A DNA stretch of 64,000 nucleotides, taken from the NCBI GenBank assembly GCA_022605955.1, contig JAKCOZ010000330.1:180600-244599 (forward strand). Direction: 5' to 3'. This DNA is from Rallus limicola. Its lineage: Eukaryota > Chordata > Aves > Gruiformes > Rallidae. The notes under the pieces were generated by a model. That model did not search any database, had not been told where the DNA came from, and saw only the letters and a list, made by a program, of their open reading frames with translations. Shown one piece after another: positions 12,359 through 26,432 of the stretch; within the stretch, counting starts at the first letter, position 1; the number at the start of each line of letters is the position of its first letter. The translations under genes were made by a program, and so were the position numbers.

Positions 12359-15300
12359 CCATGCCTTTCAGGCCTCGCTTCTTTACTTTGGGAGTTATTG
12401 CTGGACGTTTAGCATGTTTTGAACTGCAGTCTGCTAGGGCCGAGAAAAGCACCGTAGGAGGTTCCAGGCATGTTCCCTCTTTCCAGGCAAAGGAAAAGGC
12501 TGAGAGCCAAAGCGACAGGGTCTGCTCGTGTGTCCTGTTAGGAGGTTTCAGACAAGCTATGCCTTTCAGGCCTAGCTTCTTTACTTTGGGAGTTATTGCT
12601 GGACGTTTAGCATGTTTTGAACTGCAGTCTGCTAGGGCCGAGAAAAGCACCGTAGGAGGTTCCAGGCATGTTCCCTCTTTCCAGGCAAAGGAAAAGGCTG
12701 AGATCCAAAGTGACAGGGTCTGCTCGTGTGTCCTGTTAGGAGGTTTCAGACAAGCTATGCCTTTCAGGCCTAGCTTCTTTACTTTGGGAGTTATTGCTGG
12801 ACGTTTAGCATGTTTTGAACTGCAGTCTGCTAGGGCCGAGAAAAGCACCGTAGGAGGTTCCAGGCATGTTCCCTCTTTCCAGGCAAAGGAAAAGGCTGAG
12901 AGCCAAAGCGACAGGGTCTGCTCGTGTGTCCTGTTAGGAGGTTTCAGACAAGCTATGCCTTTCAGGCCTAGCTTCTTTACTTTGGGAGTTATTGCTGGAC
13001 GTTTAGCATGTTTTGAACTGCAGTCTGCTAGGGCCGAGAAAAGCACCGTAGGAGGTTCCAGGCATGTTCCCTCTTTCCAGGCAAAGGAAAAGGCTGAGAG
13101 CCAAAGCGACAGGGTCTGCTCGTGTGTCCTGTTAGGAGGTTTCAGACAAGCTATGCCTTTCAGTCCTAGCTTCTTTACTTTGGGAGTTATTGCTGGACGT
13201 TTATCATGTTTTGAACTGCAGTCTGCTAGGGCCGAGAAAAGCACCGTAGGAGGTTCCAGGCATGTTCCCTCTTTCTAGGCAAAGGAAAAGGCTGAGAGCC
13301 AAAGTGACAGGGTCTGCTCGTGAGTCCTGTTAGGAGGTTTCAGACAAGCTATGCCTTTCAGGCCTAGCTTCTTTACTTTGGGAGTTATTGCTGGACGTTT
13401 AGCATGTTTTGAACTGCAGTCTGCTAGGGCCGAGAAAAGCACCGTAGGAGGTTCCAGGCATGTTCCCTCTTTCCAGGCAAAGGAAAAGGCTGAGAGCCAA
13501 AGTGACAGGGTCTGCTCGTGTGTCCTGTTAGGAGGTTTCAGACAAGCTATGCCTTTCAGGCCTCGCTTCTTTACTTTGGGAGTTATTGCTGGACGTTTAG
13601 CATGTTTTGAACTGCAGTCTGCTAGGGCCGAGAAAAGTACCGTAGGAGGTTCCAGGCATGTTCCCTCTTTCCAGGCAAAGGAAAAGGCTGAGAGCCAAAG
13701 TGACAGGGTCTGCTCGTGTGTCCTGTTAGGAGGTTTCAGACAAGCTATGCCTTTCAGGCCTAGCTTCTTTACTTTGGGAGTTATTGCTGGACGTTTAGCA
13801 TGTTTTGAACTGCAGTCTGCTAGGGCCGAGAAAAGCACCGTAGGAGGTTCCAGGCATGTTCCCTCTTTCCAGGCAAAGGAAAAGTCTGAGAGCCAAAGCG
13901 ACAGGGTCTGCTCGTGTGTCCTGTTAGGAGGTTTCAGACAAGCTATGCCTTTCAGGCCTAGCTTCTTTACTTTGGGAGTTATTGCTGGACGTTTAGCATG
14001 TTTTGAACTGCAGTCTGCTAGGGCCGAGAAAAGCACCGTAGGAGGTTCCAGGCATGTTCCCTCTTTCCAGGCAAAGGAAAAGGCTGAGAGCCAAAGCGAC
14101 AGGGTCTGCTCGTGTGTCCTGTTAGGAGGTTTCAGACAAGCTATGCCTTTCAGGCCTAGCTTCTTTACTTTGGGAGTTATTGCTGGACGTTTAGCATGTT
14201 TTGAACTGCAGTCTGCTAGGGCCGAGAAAAGCACCGTAGGAGGTTCCAGGCATGTTCCCTCTTTCCAGGCAAAGGAAAAGGCTGAGAGCCAAAGCGACAG
14301 GGTCTGCTCGTGTGTCCTGTTAGGAGGTTTCAGACAAGCTATGCCTTTCAGGCCTAGCTTCTTTACTTTGGGAGTTATTGCTGGACGTTTAGCATGTTTT
14401 GAACTGCAGTCTGCTAGGGCCGAGAAAAGCACCGTAGGAGGTTCCAGGCATGTTCCCTCTTTCCAGGCAAAGGAAAAGTCTGAGAGCCAAAGCGACAGGG
14501 TCTGCTCGTGTGTCCTGTTAGGAGGTTTCAGACAAGCTATGCCTTTCAGGCCTAGCTTCTTTACTTTGGGAGTTATTGCTGGACGTTTAGCATGTTTTGA
14601 ACTGCAGTCTGCTAGGGCCGAGAAAAGCACCGTAGGAGGTTCCAGGCATGTTCCCTCTTTCCAGGCAAAGGAAAAGGCTGAGAGCCAAAACGACAGGGTC
14701 TGCTCGTGTGTCCTGTTAGGAGGTTTCAGACAAGCTATGCCTTTCAGGCCTAGCTTCTTTACTTTGGGAGTTATTGCTGGACGTTTAGCATGTTTTGAAC
14801 TGCAGTCTGCTAGGGCCGAGAAAAGCACCGTAGGAGGTTCCAGGCATGTTCCCTCTTTCCAGGCAAAGGAAAAGGCTGAGAGCCAAAGTGACAGGGTCTG
14901 CTCGTGTGTCCTCTTAGGAGGTTTCAGACAAGCTATGCCTTTCAGGCCTAGCTTCTTTACTTTGGGAGTTATTGCTGGACGTTTAGCATGTTTTGAACTG
15001 CAGTCTGCTAGGGCTGAGAAAAGCACCGTAGGAGGTTCCAGGCATGTTCCCTCTTTCCAGGCAAAGGAAAAGGCTGAGAGCCAAAGTGACAGGGTCTGCT
15101 CGTGAGTCCTGTTAGGAGGTTTCAGACAAGCTATGCCTTTCAGGCCTAGCTTCTTTACTTTGGGTGTTATTGCTGGACGTTTAGCATGTTTTGAACTGCA
15201 GTCTGCTAGGGCCGAGAAAAGCACCGTAGGAGGTTCCAGGCATGTTCCCTCTTTCCAGGCAAAGGAAAAGGCTGAGATCCAAAGTGACAGGGTCTGCTCG

Positions 15301-16869
15301 TGTGTCCTGTTAGGAGGTTTCAGACAAGCTATGCCTTTCAGGCCTAGCTTCTTTACTTTGGGAGTTATTGCTGGACGTTTAGCATGTTTTGAACTGCAGT
15401 CTGCTAGGGCCGAGAAAAGCACCGTACGAGGTTCCAGGCATGTTCCCTCTTTCCAGGCAAAGGAAAAGGCTGAGAGCCAAAGTGACAGGGTCTGCTCGTG
15501 TGTCCTGTTAGGAGGTTTCAGACAAGCTATGCCTTTCAGGCCTAGCTTCTTTACTTTGGGAGTTATTGCTGGACGTTTAGCATGTTTTGAACTGCAGTCT
15601 GCTAGGGCCGAGAAAAGCACCGTAGGAGGTTCCAGGCATGTTCCCTCTTTCCAGGCAAAGGAAAAGGCTGAGAGCCAAAGTGACAGGGTCTGCTCGTGTG
15701 TCCTCTTAGGAGGTTTCAGACAAGCTATGCCTTTCAGGCCTAGCTTCTTTACTTTGGGAGTTATTGCTGGACGTTTAGCATGTTTTGAACTGCAGTCTGC
15801 TAGGGCCGAGAAAAGCACCGTAGGAGGTTCCAGGCATGTTCCCTCTTTCCAGGCAAAGGAAAAGGCTGAGAGCCAAAGCGACAGGGTCTGCTCGTGTGTC
15901 CTGTTAGGAGGTTTCAGACAAGCTATGCCTTTCAGTCCTAGCTTCTTTACTTTGGGAGTTATTGCTGGACGTTTAGCATGTTTTGAACTGCAGTCTGCTA
16001 GGGCCGAGAAAAGCACCGTAGGAGGTTCCAGGCATGTTCCCTCTTTCCAGGCAAAGGAAAAGGCTGAGAGCCAAAGCGACAGGGTCTGCTCGTGTGTCCT
16101 GTTAGGAGTTTTCAGACAAGCTATGCCTTTCAGGCCTAGCTTCTTTACTTTGGGAGTTATTGCTGGACGTTTAGCATGTTTTGAACTGCAGTCTGCTAGG
16201 GCCGAGAAAAGCACCGTAGGAGGTTCCAGGCATGTTCCCTCTTTCCAGGCAAAGGAAAAGGCTGAGAGCCAAAGTGACAGGGTCTGCTCGTGTGTCCTGT
16301 TAGGAGGTTTCAGACAAGCCATGCCTTTCAGGCCTCGCTTCTTTACTTTGGGAGTTATTGCTGGACGTTTAGCATGTTTTGAACTGCAGTCTGCTAGGGC
16401 CGAGAAAAGCACCATAGGAGGTTCCAGGCATGTTCCCTCTTTCCAGGCAAAGGAAAAGGCTGAGAGCCAAAGTGACACGGTCTGCTCGTGTGTCCTGTTA
16501 GGAGGTTTCAGACAAGCTATGCCTTTCAGGCCTCGCTTCTTTACTTTGGGAGTTATTGCTGGACGTTTAGCATGTTTTGAACTGCAGTCTGCTAGGGCCG
16601 AGAAAAGTACCGTAGGAGGTTCCAGGCATGTTCCCTCTTTCCAGGCAAAGGAAAAGGCTGAGAGCCAAAGTGACAGGGTCTGCTCGTGTGTCCTGTTAGG
16701 AGGTTTCAGACAAGCTATGCCTTTCAGGCCTAGCTTCTTTACTTTGGGAGTTATTGCTGGACGTTTAGCATGTTTTGAACTGCAGTCTGCTAGGGCCGAG
16801 AAAAGCACCGTAGGAGGTTCCAGGCATGTTCCCTCTTTCCAGGCAAAGGAAAAGGCTGAGAGCCAAAGC

Positions 16870-19800
16870 GACAGGGTCTGCTCGTGTGTCCTGTTAGGAG
16901 GTTTCAGACAAGCTATGCCTTTCAGGCCTAGCTTCTTTACTTTGGGAGTTATTGCTGGACGTTTAGCATGTTTTGAACTGCAGTCTGCTAGGGCCGAGAA
17001 AAGCACCGTAGGAGGTTCCAGGCATGTTCCCTCTTTCCAGGCAAAGGAAAAGGCTGAGAGCCAAAGCGACAGGGTCTGCTCGTGTGTCCTGTTAGGAGGT
17101 TTCAGACAAGCTATGCCTTTCAGTCCTAGCTTCTTTACTTTGGGAGTTATTGCTGGACGTTTAGCATGTTTTGAACTGCAGTCTGCTAGGGCCGAGAAAA
17201 GCACCGTAGGAGGTTCCAGGCATGTTCCCTCTTTCCAGGCAAAGGAAAAGGCTGAGAGCCAAAGTGACAGGGTCTGCTCGTGTGTCCTGTTAGGAGGTTT
17301 CAGACAAGCTATGCCTTTCAGGCCTAGCTTCTTTACTTTGGGAGTTATTGCTGGACGTTTAGCATGTTTTGAACTGCAGTCTGCTAGGGCCGAGAAAAGC
17401 ACCGTAGGAGGTTCCAGGCATGTTCCCTCTTTCCAGGCAAAGGAAAAGGCTGAGAGCCAAAGTGACAGGGTCTGCTCGTGTGTCCTGTTAGGAGGTTTCA
17501 GACAAGCTATGCCTTTCAGGCCTCGCTTCTTTACTGTGGGAGTTATTGCTGGACATTTAGCATGTTTTGAACTGCAGTCTGCTAGGGCCGAGAAAAGCAC
17601 CGTAGGAGGTTCCAGGCATGTTCCCTCTTTCCAGGCAAAGGAAAAGGCTGAGAGCCAAAGTGACAGGGTCTGCTCGTGTGTCCTGTTAGGAGGTTTCAGA
17701 CAAGCTATGCCTTTCAGGCCTAGCTTCTTTACTTTGGGAGTTATTGCTGGACGTTTAGCATGTTTTGAACTGCAGTCTGCTAGGGCCGAGAAAAGCACCG
17801 TAGGAGGTTCCAGGCATGTTCCCTCTTTCCAGGCAAAGGAAAAGTCTGAGAGCCAAAGCGACAGGGTCTGCTCGTGTGTCCTGTTAGGAGGTTTCAGACA
17901 AGCTATGCCTTTCAGGCCTAGCTTCTTTACTTTGGGAGTTATTGCTGGACGTTTAGCATGTTTTGAACTGCAGTCTGCTAGGGCCGAGAAAAGCACCGTA
18001 GGAGGTTCCAGGCATGTTCCCTCTTTCCAGGCAAAGGAAAAGGCTGAGAGCCAAAGTGACAGGGTCTGCTCGTGTGTCCTGTTAGGAGGTTTCAGACAAG
18101 CTATGCCTTTCAGGCTTCGCTTCTTTACTTTGGGAGTTATTGCTGGACGTTTAGCATGTTTTGAACTGCAGTCTGCTAGGGCCGAGAAAAGCACCGTAGG
18201 AGGTTCCAGGCATGTTCCCTCTTTCCAGGCAAAGGAAAAGGCTGAGAGCCAAAGTGACAGGGTCTGCTCGTGTGTCCTGTTAGGAGGTTTCAGACAAGCT
18301 ATGCCTTTCAGGCCTAGCTTCTTTACTTTGGGAGTTATTGCTGGACGTTTAGCATGTTTTGAACTGCAGTCTGCTAGGGCCGAGAAAAGCACCGTAGGAG
18401 GTTCCAGGCATGTTCCCTCTTTCCAGGCAAAGGAAAAGGCTGAGAGCCAAAGCGACAGGGTCTGCTCGTGTGTCCTGTTAGGAGGTTTCAGACAAGCTAT
18501 GCCTTTCAGGCCTAGCTTCTTTACTTTGGGAGTTATTGCTGGACGTTTAGCATGTTTTGAACTGCAGTCTGCTAGGGCCGAGAAAAGCACCGTAGGAGGT
18601 TCCAGGCATGTTCCCTCTTTCCAGGCAAAGGAAAAGGCTGAGAGCCAAAGTGACAGGGTCTGCTCGTGTGTCCTCTTAGGAGGTTTCAGACAAGCTATGC
18701 CTTTCACGCCTAGCTTCTTTACTTTGGGAGTTATTGCTGGACGTTTAGCATGTTTTGAACTGCAGTCTGCTAGGGCCGAGAAAAGCACCGTAGGAGGTTC
18801 CAGGCATGTTCCCTCTTTCCAGGCAAAGGAAAAGGCTGAGAGCCAAAGCGACAGGGTCTGCTCGTGTGTCCTGTTAGGAGGTTTCAGACAAGCTATGCCT
18901 TTCAGTCCTAGCTTCTTTACTTTGGGAGTTATTGCTGGACGTTTAGCATGTTTTGAACTGCAGTCTGCTAGGGCCGAGAAAAGCACCGTAGGAGGTTCCA
19001 GGCATGTTCCCTCTTTCCAGGCAAAGGAAAAGGCTGAGAGCCAAAGCGACAGGGTCTGCTCGTGTGTCCTGTTAGGAGGTTTCAGACAAGCTATGCCTTT
19101 CAGGCCTAGCTTCTTTACTTTGGGAGTTATTGCTGGACGTTTAGCATGTTTTGAACTGCAGTCTGCTAGGGCCGAGAAAAGCACCGTAGGAGGTTCCAGG
19201 CATGTTCCCTCTTTCCAGGCAAAGGAAAAGGCTGAGAGCCAAAGCGACAGGGTCTGCTCGTGTGTCCTGTTAGGAGGTTTCAGACAAGCTATGCCTTTCA
19301 GGCCTAGCTTCTTTACTTTGGGAGTTATTGCTGGACGTTTAGCATGTTTTGAACTGCAGTCTGCTAGGGCCGAGAAAAGCACCGTAGGAGGTTCCAGGCA
19401 TGTTCCCTCTTTCCAGGGAAAGGAAAAGGCTGAGAGCCAAAGCGACAGGGTCTGCTCGTGTGTCCTGTTAGGAGGTTTCAGACAAGCTATGCCTTTCAGG
19501 CCTAGCTTCTTTACTTTGGGAGTTATTGCTGGACGTTTAGCATGTTTTGAACTGCAGTCTGCTAGGGCCGAGAAAAGCACCGTAGGAGGTTCCAGGCATG
19601 TTCCCTCTTTCCAGGCAAAGGAAAAGGCTGAGAGCCAAAGCGACAGGGTCTGCTCGTGTGTCCTGTTAGGAGGTTTCAGACAAGCTATGCCTTTCAGGCC
19701 TAGCTTCTTTACTTTGGGAGTTATTGCTGGACGTTTAGCATGTTTTGAACTGCAGTCTGCTAGGGCCGAGAAAAGCACCGTAGGAGGTTCCAGGCATGTT

Positions 19801-21615
19801 CCCTCTTTCCAGGCAAAGGAAAAGGCTGAGAGCCAAAGCGACAGGGTCTGCTCGTGTGTCCTGTTAGGAGGTTTCAGACAAGCTATGCCTTTCAGTCCTA
19901 GCTTCTTTACTTTGGGAGTTATTGCTGGACGTTTAGCATGTTTTGAACTGCAGTCTGCTAGGGCCGAGAAAAGCACCGTAGGAGGTTCCAGGCATGTTCC
20001 CTCTTTCCAGGCAAAGGAAAAGGCTGAGAGCCAAAGTGACAGGGTCTGCTCGTGTGTCCTGTTAGGAGGTTTCAGACAAGCTATGCCTTTCAGGCCTAGC
20101 TTCTTTACTTTGGGAGTTATTGCTGGACGTTTAGCATGTTTTGAACTGCAGTCTGCTAGGGCCGAGAAAAGCACCGTAGGAGGTTCCAGGCATGTTCCCT
20201 CTTTCCAGGCAAAGGAAAAGGCTGAGAGCCAAAGTGACAGGGTCTGCTCGTGTGTCCTGTTAGGAGGTTTCAGACAAGCTATGCCTTTCAGGCCTCGCTT
20301 CTTTACTGTGGGAGTTATTGCTGGACATTTAGCATGTTTTGAACTGCAGTCTGCTAGGGCCGAGAAAAGTACCGTAGGAGGTTCCAGGCATGTTCCCTCT
20401 TTCCAGGCAAAGGAAAAGGCTGAGAGCCAAAGTGACAGGGTCTGCTCGTGTGTCCTGTTAGGAGGTTTCAGACAAGCTATGCCTTTCAGGCCTAGCTTCT
20501 TTACTTTGGGAGTTATTGCTGGACGTTTAGCATGTTTTGAACTGCAGTCTGCTAGGGCCGAGAAAAGCACCGTAGGAGGTTCCAGGCATGTTCCCTCTTT
20601 CCAGGCAAAGGAAAAGTCTGAGAGCCAAAGCGACAGGGTCTGCTCGTGTGTCCTGTTAGGAGGTTTCAGACAAGCTATGCCTTTCAGGCCTAGCTTCTTT
20701 ACTTTGGGAGTTATTGCTGGACGTTTAGCATGTTTTGAACTGCAGTCTGCTAGGGCCGAGAAAAGCACCGTAGGAGGTTCCAGGCATGTTCCCTCTTTCC
20801 AGGCAAAGGAAAAGGCTGAGAGCCAAAGTGACAGGGTCTGCTCGTGTGTCCTGTTAGGAGGTTTCAGACAAGCTATGCCTTTCAGGCTTCGCTTCTTTAC
20901 TTTGGGAGTTATTGCTGGACGTTTAGCATGTTTTGAACTGCAGTCTGCTAGGGCCGAGAAAAGCACCGTAGGAGGTTCCAGGCATGTTCCCTCTTTCCAG
21001 GCAAAGGAAAAGGCTGAGAGCCAAAGTGACAGGGTCTGCTCGTGTGTCCTGTTAGGAGGTTTCAGACAAGCTATGCCTTTCAGGCCTAGCTTCTTTACTT
21101 TGGGAGTTATTGCTGGACGTTTAGCATGTTTTGAACTGCAGTCTGCTAGGGCCGAGAAAAGCACCGTAGGAGGTTCCAGGCATGTTCCCTCTTTCCAGGC
21201 AAAGGAAAAGGCTGAGAGCCAAAGTGACAGGGTCTGCTCGTGTGTCCTCTTAGGAGGTTTCAGACAAGCTATGCCTTTCACGCCTAGCTTCTTTACTTTG
21301 GGAGTTATTGCTGGACGTTTAGCATGTTTTGAACTGCAGTCTGCTAGGGCCGAGAAAAGCACCGTAGGAGGTTCCAGGCATGTTCCCTCTTTCCAGGCAA
21401 AGGAAAAGGCTGAGAGCCAAAGCGACAGGGTCTGCTCGTGTGTCCTGTTAGGAGGTTTCAGACAAGCTATGCCTTTCAGTCCTAGCTTCTTTACTTTGGG
21501 AGTTATTGCTGGACGTTTAGCATGTTTTGAACTGCAGTCTGCTAGGGCCGAGAAAAGCACCGTAGGAGGTTCCAGGCATGTTCCCTCTTTCCAGGCAAAG
21601 GAAAAGGCTGAGAGC
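16870..21615 (+). repeat. Higher-order repeat, 14-monomer period, with a one-monomer deletion
   Basis: The unusual pair TTACTGTGGG plus GGACATTTAGC occurs at 17531 and 20303, 2772 bp (14 monomers) apart. CTTCGC at 18115 and 20887 keeps that offset, as does AGTCC at 17123 and 19895. The rare CACGCC at 18705 and 21279 is only 2574 bp (13 monomers) apart, so one monomer was lost from the second copy, or gained in the first, between these markers. The spacer between the copies is about three monomers. Confidence 0.82.
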
Positions 21616-24600
21616 CAAAGTGACAGGGTCTGCTCGTGTGTCCTGTTAGGAGGTTTCAGACAAGCTATGCCTTTCAGGCCTAGCTTCTTTACTTTGGGAG
21701 TTATTGCTGGACGTTTAGCATGTTTTGAACTGCAGTCTGCTAGGGCCGAGAAAAGCACCGTAGGAGGTTCCAGGCATGTTCCCTCTTTCCAGGCAAAGGA
21801 AAAGGCTGAGAGCCAAAGCGACAGGGTCTGCTCGTGTGTCCTGTTAGGAGGTTTCAGACAAGCTATGCCTTTCAGTCCTAGCTTCTTTACTTTGGGAGTT
21901 ATTGCTGGACGTTTAGCATGTTTTGAACTGCAGTCTGCTAGGGCCGAGAAAAGCACCGTAGGAGGTTCCAGGCATGTTCCCTCTTTCCAGGCAAAGGAAA
22001 AGGCTGAGAGCCAAAGCGACAGGGTCTGCTCGTGTGTCCTGTTAGGAGGTTTCAGACAAGCTATGCCATTCAGGCCTAGCTTCTTTACTTTGGGAGTTAT
22101 TGCTGGACGTTTAGCATGTTTTGAACTGCAGTCTGCTAGGGCCGAGAAAAGCACCGTAGGAGGTTCCAGGCATGTTCCCTCTTTCCAGGCAAAGGAAAAG
22201 GCTGAGAGCCAAAGTGACAGGGTCTGCTCGTGTGTCCTGTTAGGAGGTTTCAGACAAGCCATGCCTTTCAGGCCTCGCTTCTTTACTTTGGGAGTTATTG
22301 CTGGACGTTTAGCATGTTTTGAACTGCAGTCTGCTAGGGCCGAGAAAAGCACCGTAGGAGGTTCCAGGCATGTTCCCTCTTTCCAGGCAAAGGAAAAGGC
22401 TGAGAGCCAAAGTGACAGGGTCTGCTCGTGAGTCCTGTTAGGAGGTTTCAGACAAGCTATGCCTTTCAGGCCTAGCTTCTTTACTTTGGGTGTTATTGCT
22501 GGACGTTTAGCATGTTTTGAACTGCAGTCTGCTAGGGCCGAGAAAAGCACCGTAGGAGGTTCCAGGCATGTTCCCTCTTTCCAGGCAAAGGAAAAGGCTG
22601 AGATCCAAAGTGACAGGGTCTGCTCGTGTGTCCTGTTAGGAGGTTTCAGTCAAGCTATGCCTTTCAGGCCTAGCTTCTTTACTTTGGGAGTTATTGCTGG
22701 ACGTTTAGCATGTTTTGAACTGCAGTCTGCTAGGGCCGAGAAAAGCACCGTAGGAGGTTCCAGGCATGTTCAATCTTTCCAGGCAAAGGAAAAGGCTGAG
22801 AGCCAAAGCGACAGGGTCTGCTCGTGTGTCCTGTTAGGAGGTTTCAGACAAGCTATGCCTTTCAGGCCTAGCTTCTTTACTTTGGGAGTTATTGCTGGAC
22901 GTTTAGCATGTTTTGAACTGCAGTCTGCTAGGGCCGAGAAAAGCACCGTAGGAGGTTCCAGGCATGTTCCCTCTTTCCAGGCAAAGGAAAAGTCTGAGAG
23001 CCAAAGCGACCGGGTCTGCTCGTGTGTCCTGTTAGGAGGTTTCAGACAAGCTATGCCTTTCAGGCCTAGCTTCTTTACTTTGGGAGTTATTGCTGGACGT
23101 TTAGCATGTTTTGAACTGCAGTCTGCTAGGGCCGAGAAAAGCACCGTAGGAGGTTCCAGGCATGTTCCCTCTTTCCAGGCAAAGGAAAAGGCTGAGAGCC
23201 AAAGCGACAGGGTCTGCTCGTGTGTCCTGTTAGGAGGTTTCAGACAAGCTATGCCTTTCAGGCCTAGCTTCTTTACTTTGGGAGTTATTGCTGGACGTTT
23301 AGCATGTTTTGAACTGCAGTCTGCTAGGGCCGAGAAAAGCACCGTAGGAGGTTCCAGGCATGTTCCCTCTTTCCAGGCAAAGGAAAAGGCTGAGAGCCAA
23401 AGTGACAGGGTCTGCTCGTGTGTCCTGTTAGGAGGTTTCAGACAAGCTATGCCTTTCAGGCCTAGCTTCTTTACTTTGGGAGTTATTGCTGGACGTTTAG
23501 CATGTTTTGAACTGCAGTCTGCTAGGGCCGAGAAAAGCACCGTAGGAGGTTCCAGGCATGTTCCCTCTTTCCAGGCAAAGGAAAAGGCTGAGAGCCAAAG
23601 TGACAGGGTCTGCTCGTGAGTCCTGTTAGGAGGTTTCAGACAAGCTATGCCTTTCAGGCCTAGCTTCTTTACTTTGGGTGTTATTGCTGGACGTTTAGCA
23701 TGTTTTGAACTGCAGTCTGCTAGGGCCGAGAAAAGCACCGTAGGAGGTTCCAGGCATGTTCCCTCTTTCCAGGCAAAGGAAAAGGCTGAGAGCCAAAGTG
23801 ACAGGGTCTGCTCGTGTGTCCTGTTAGGAGGTTTCAGACAAGCTATGCCTTTCAGGCCTAGCTTCTTTACTTTGGGAGTTATTGCTGGACGTTTAGCATG
23901 TTTTGAACTGCAGTCTGCTAGGGCCGAGAAAAGCACCGTAGGAGGTTCCAGGCATGTTCCCTCTTTCCAGGCAAAGGAAAAGGCTGAGAGCCAAAGTGAC
24001 AGGGTCTGCTCGTGTGTCCTGTTAGGAGGTTTCAGACAAGCTATGCCTTTCAGGCCTAGCTTCTTTACTTTGGGAGTTATTGCTGGACGTTTAGCATGTT
24101 TTGAACTGCAGTCTGCTAGGGCCGAGAAAAGCACCGTAGGAGGTTCCAGGCATGTTCCCTCTTTCCAGGCAAAGGAAAAGGCTGAGAGCCAAAGTGACAG
24201 GGTCTGCTCGTGTGTCCTGTTAGGAGGTTTCAGACAAGCTATGCCTTTCAGGCCTAGCTTCTTTACTTTGGGAGTTATTGCTGGACGTTTAGCATGTTTT
24301 GAACTGCAGTCTGCTAGGGCCGAGAAAAGCACCGTAGGAGGTTCCAGGCATGTTCCCTCTTTCCAGGCAAAGGAAAAGGCTGAGAGCCAAAGTGACACGG
24401 TCTGCTCGTGTGTCCTGTTAGGAGGTTTCAGACAAGCTATGCCTTTCAGGCCTAGCTTCTTTACTTTGGGAGTTATTGCTGGACGTTTAGCATGTTTTGA
24501 ACTGCAGTCTGCTAGGGCCGAGAAAAGCACCGTAGGAGGTTCCAGGCATGTTCCCTCTTTCCAGGCAAAGGAAAAGGCTGAGAGCCAAAGTGACAGGGTC

Positions 24601-26432
24601 TGCTCGTGAGTCCTGTTAGGAGGTTTCAGACAAGCTATGCCTTTCAGGCCTAGCTTCTTTACTTTGGGTGTTATTGCTGGACGTTTAGCATGTTTTGAAC
24701 TGCAGTCTGCTAGGGCCGAGAAAAGCACCGTAGGAGGTTCCAGGCATGTTCCCTCTTTCCAGGCAAAGGAAAAGGCTGAGAGCCAAAGTGACAGGGTCTG
24801 CTCGTGTGTCCTGTTAGGAGGTTTCAGACAAGCTATGCCTTTCAGGCCTAGCTTCTTTACTTTGGGAGTTATTGCTGGACGTTTAGCATGTTTTGAACTG
24901 CAGTCTGCTAGGGCCGAGAAAAGCACCGTAGGAGGTTCCAGGCATGTTCCCTCTTTCCAGGCAAAGGAAAAGGCTGAGAGCCAAAGTGACAGGGTCTGCT
25001 CGTGTGTCCTGTTAGGAGGTTTCAGACAAGCTATGCCTTTCAGGCCTAGCTTCTTTACTTTGGGAGTTATTGCTGGACGTTTAGCATGTTTTGAACTGCA
25101 GTCTGCTAGGGCCGAGAAAAGCACCGTAGGAGGTTCCAGGCATGTTCCCTCTTTCCAGGCAAAGGAAAAGGCTGAGAGCCAAAGTGACACGGTCTGCTCG
25201 TGTGTCCTGTTAGGAGGTTTCAGACAAGCTATGCCTTTCAGGCCTAGCTTCTTTACTTTGGGAGTTATTGCTGGACGTTTAGCATGTTTTGAACTGCAGT
25301 CTGCTAGGGCCGAGAAAAGCACCGTAGGAGGTTCCAGGCATGTTCCCTCTTTCCAGGCAAAGGAAAAGGCTGAGAGCCAAAGTGACAGGGTCTGCTCGTG
25401 TGTCCTGTTAGGAGGTTTCAGACAAGCCATGCCTTTCAGGCCTCGCTTCTTTACTTTGGGAGTTATTGCTGGACGTTTAGCATGTTTTGAACTGCAGTCT
25501 GCTAGGGCCGAGAAAAGCACCGTAGGAGGTTCCAGGCATGTTCCCTCTTTCCAGGCAAAGGAAAAGGCTGAGAGCCAAAGTGACACGGTCTGCTCGTGTG
25601 TCCTGTTAGGAGGTTTCAGACAAGCTATGCCTTTCAGGCCTCGCTTCTTTACTTTGGGAGTTATTGCTGGACGTTTAGCATGTTTTGAACTGCAGTCTGC
25701 TAGGGCCGAGAAAAGTACCGTAGGAGGTTCCAGGCATGTTCCCTCTTTCCAGGCAAAGGAAAAGGCTGAGAGCCAAAGTGACAGGGTCTGCTCGTGTGTC
25801 CTGTTAGGAGGTTTCAGACAAGCTATGCCTTTCAGGCCTAGCTTCTTTACTTTGGGAGTTATTGCTGGACGTTTAGCATGTTTTGAACTGCAGTCTGCTA
25901 GGGCCGAGAAAAGCACCGTAGGAGGTTCCAGGCATGTTCCCTCTTTCCAGGCAAAGGAAAAGGCTGAGAGCCAAAGCGACAGGGTCTGCTCGTGTGTCCT
26001 GTTAGGAGGTTTCAGACAAGCTATGCCTTTCAGGCCTCGCTTCTTTACTTTGGGAGTTATTGCTGGACGTTTAGCATGTTTTGAACTGCAGTCTGCTAGG
26101 GCCGAGAAAAGCACCGTAGGAGGTTCCAGGCATGTTCCCTCTTTCCAGGCAAAGGAAAAGGCTGAGAGCCAAAGTGACAGGGTCTGCTCGTGTGTCCTGT
26201 TAGGAGGTTTCAGACAAGCTATGCCTTTCAGGCCTAGCTTCTTTACTTTGGGAGTTATTGCTGGACGTTTAGCATGTTTTGAACTGCAGTCTGCTAGGGC
26301 CGAGAAAAGCACCGTAGGAGGTTCCAGGCATGTTCCCTCTTTCCAGGCAAAGGCTAAGGCTGAGAGCCAAAGCGACAGGGTCTGCTCGTGTGTCCTGTTA
26401 GGAGGTTTCAGACAAGCTATGCCTTTCAGGCT

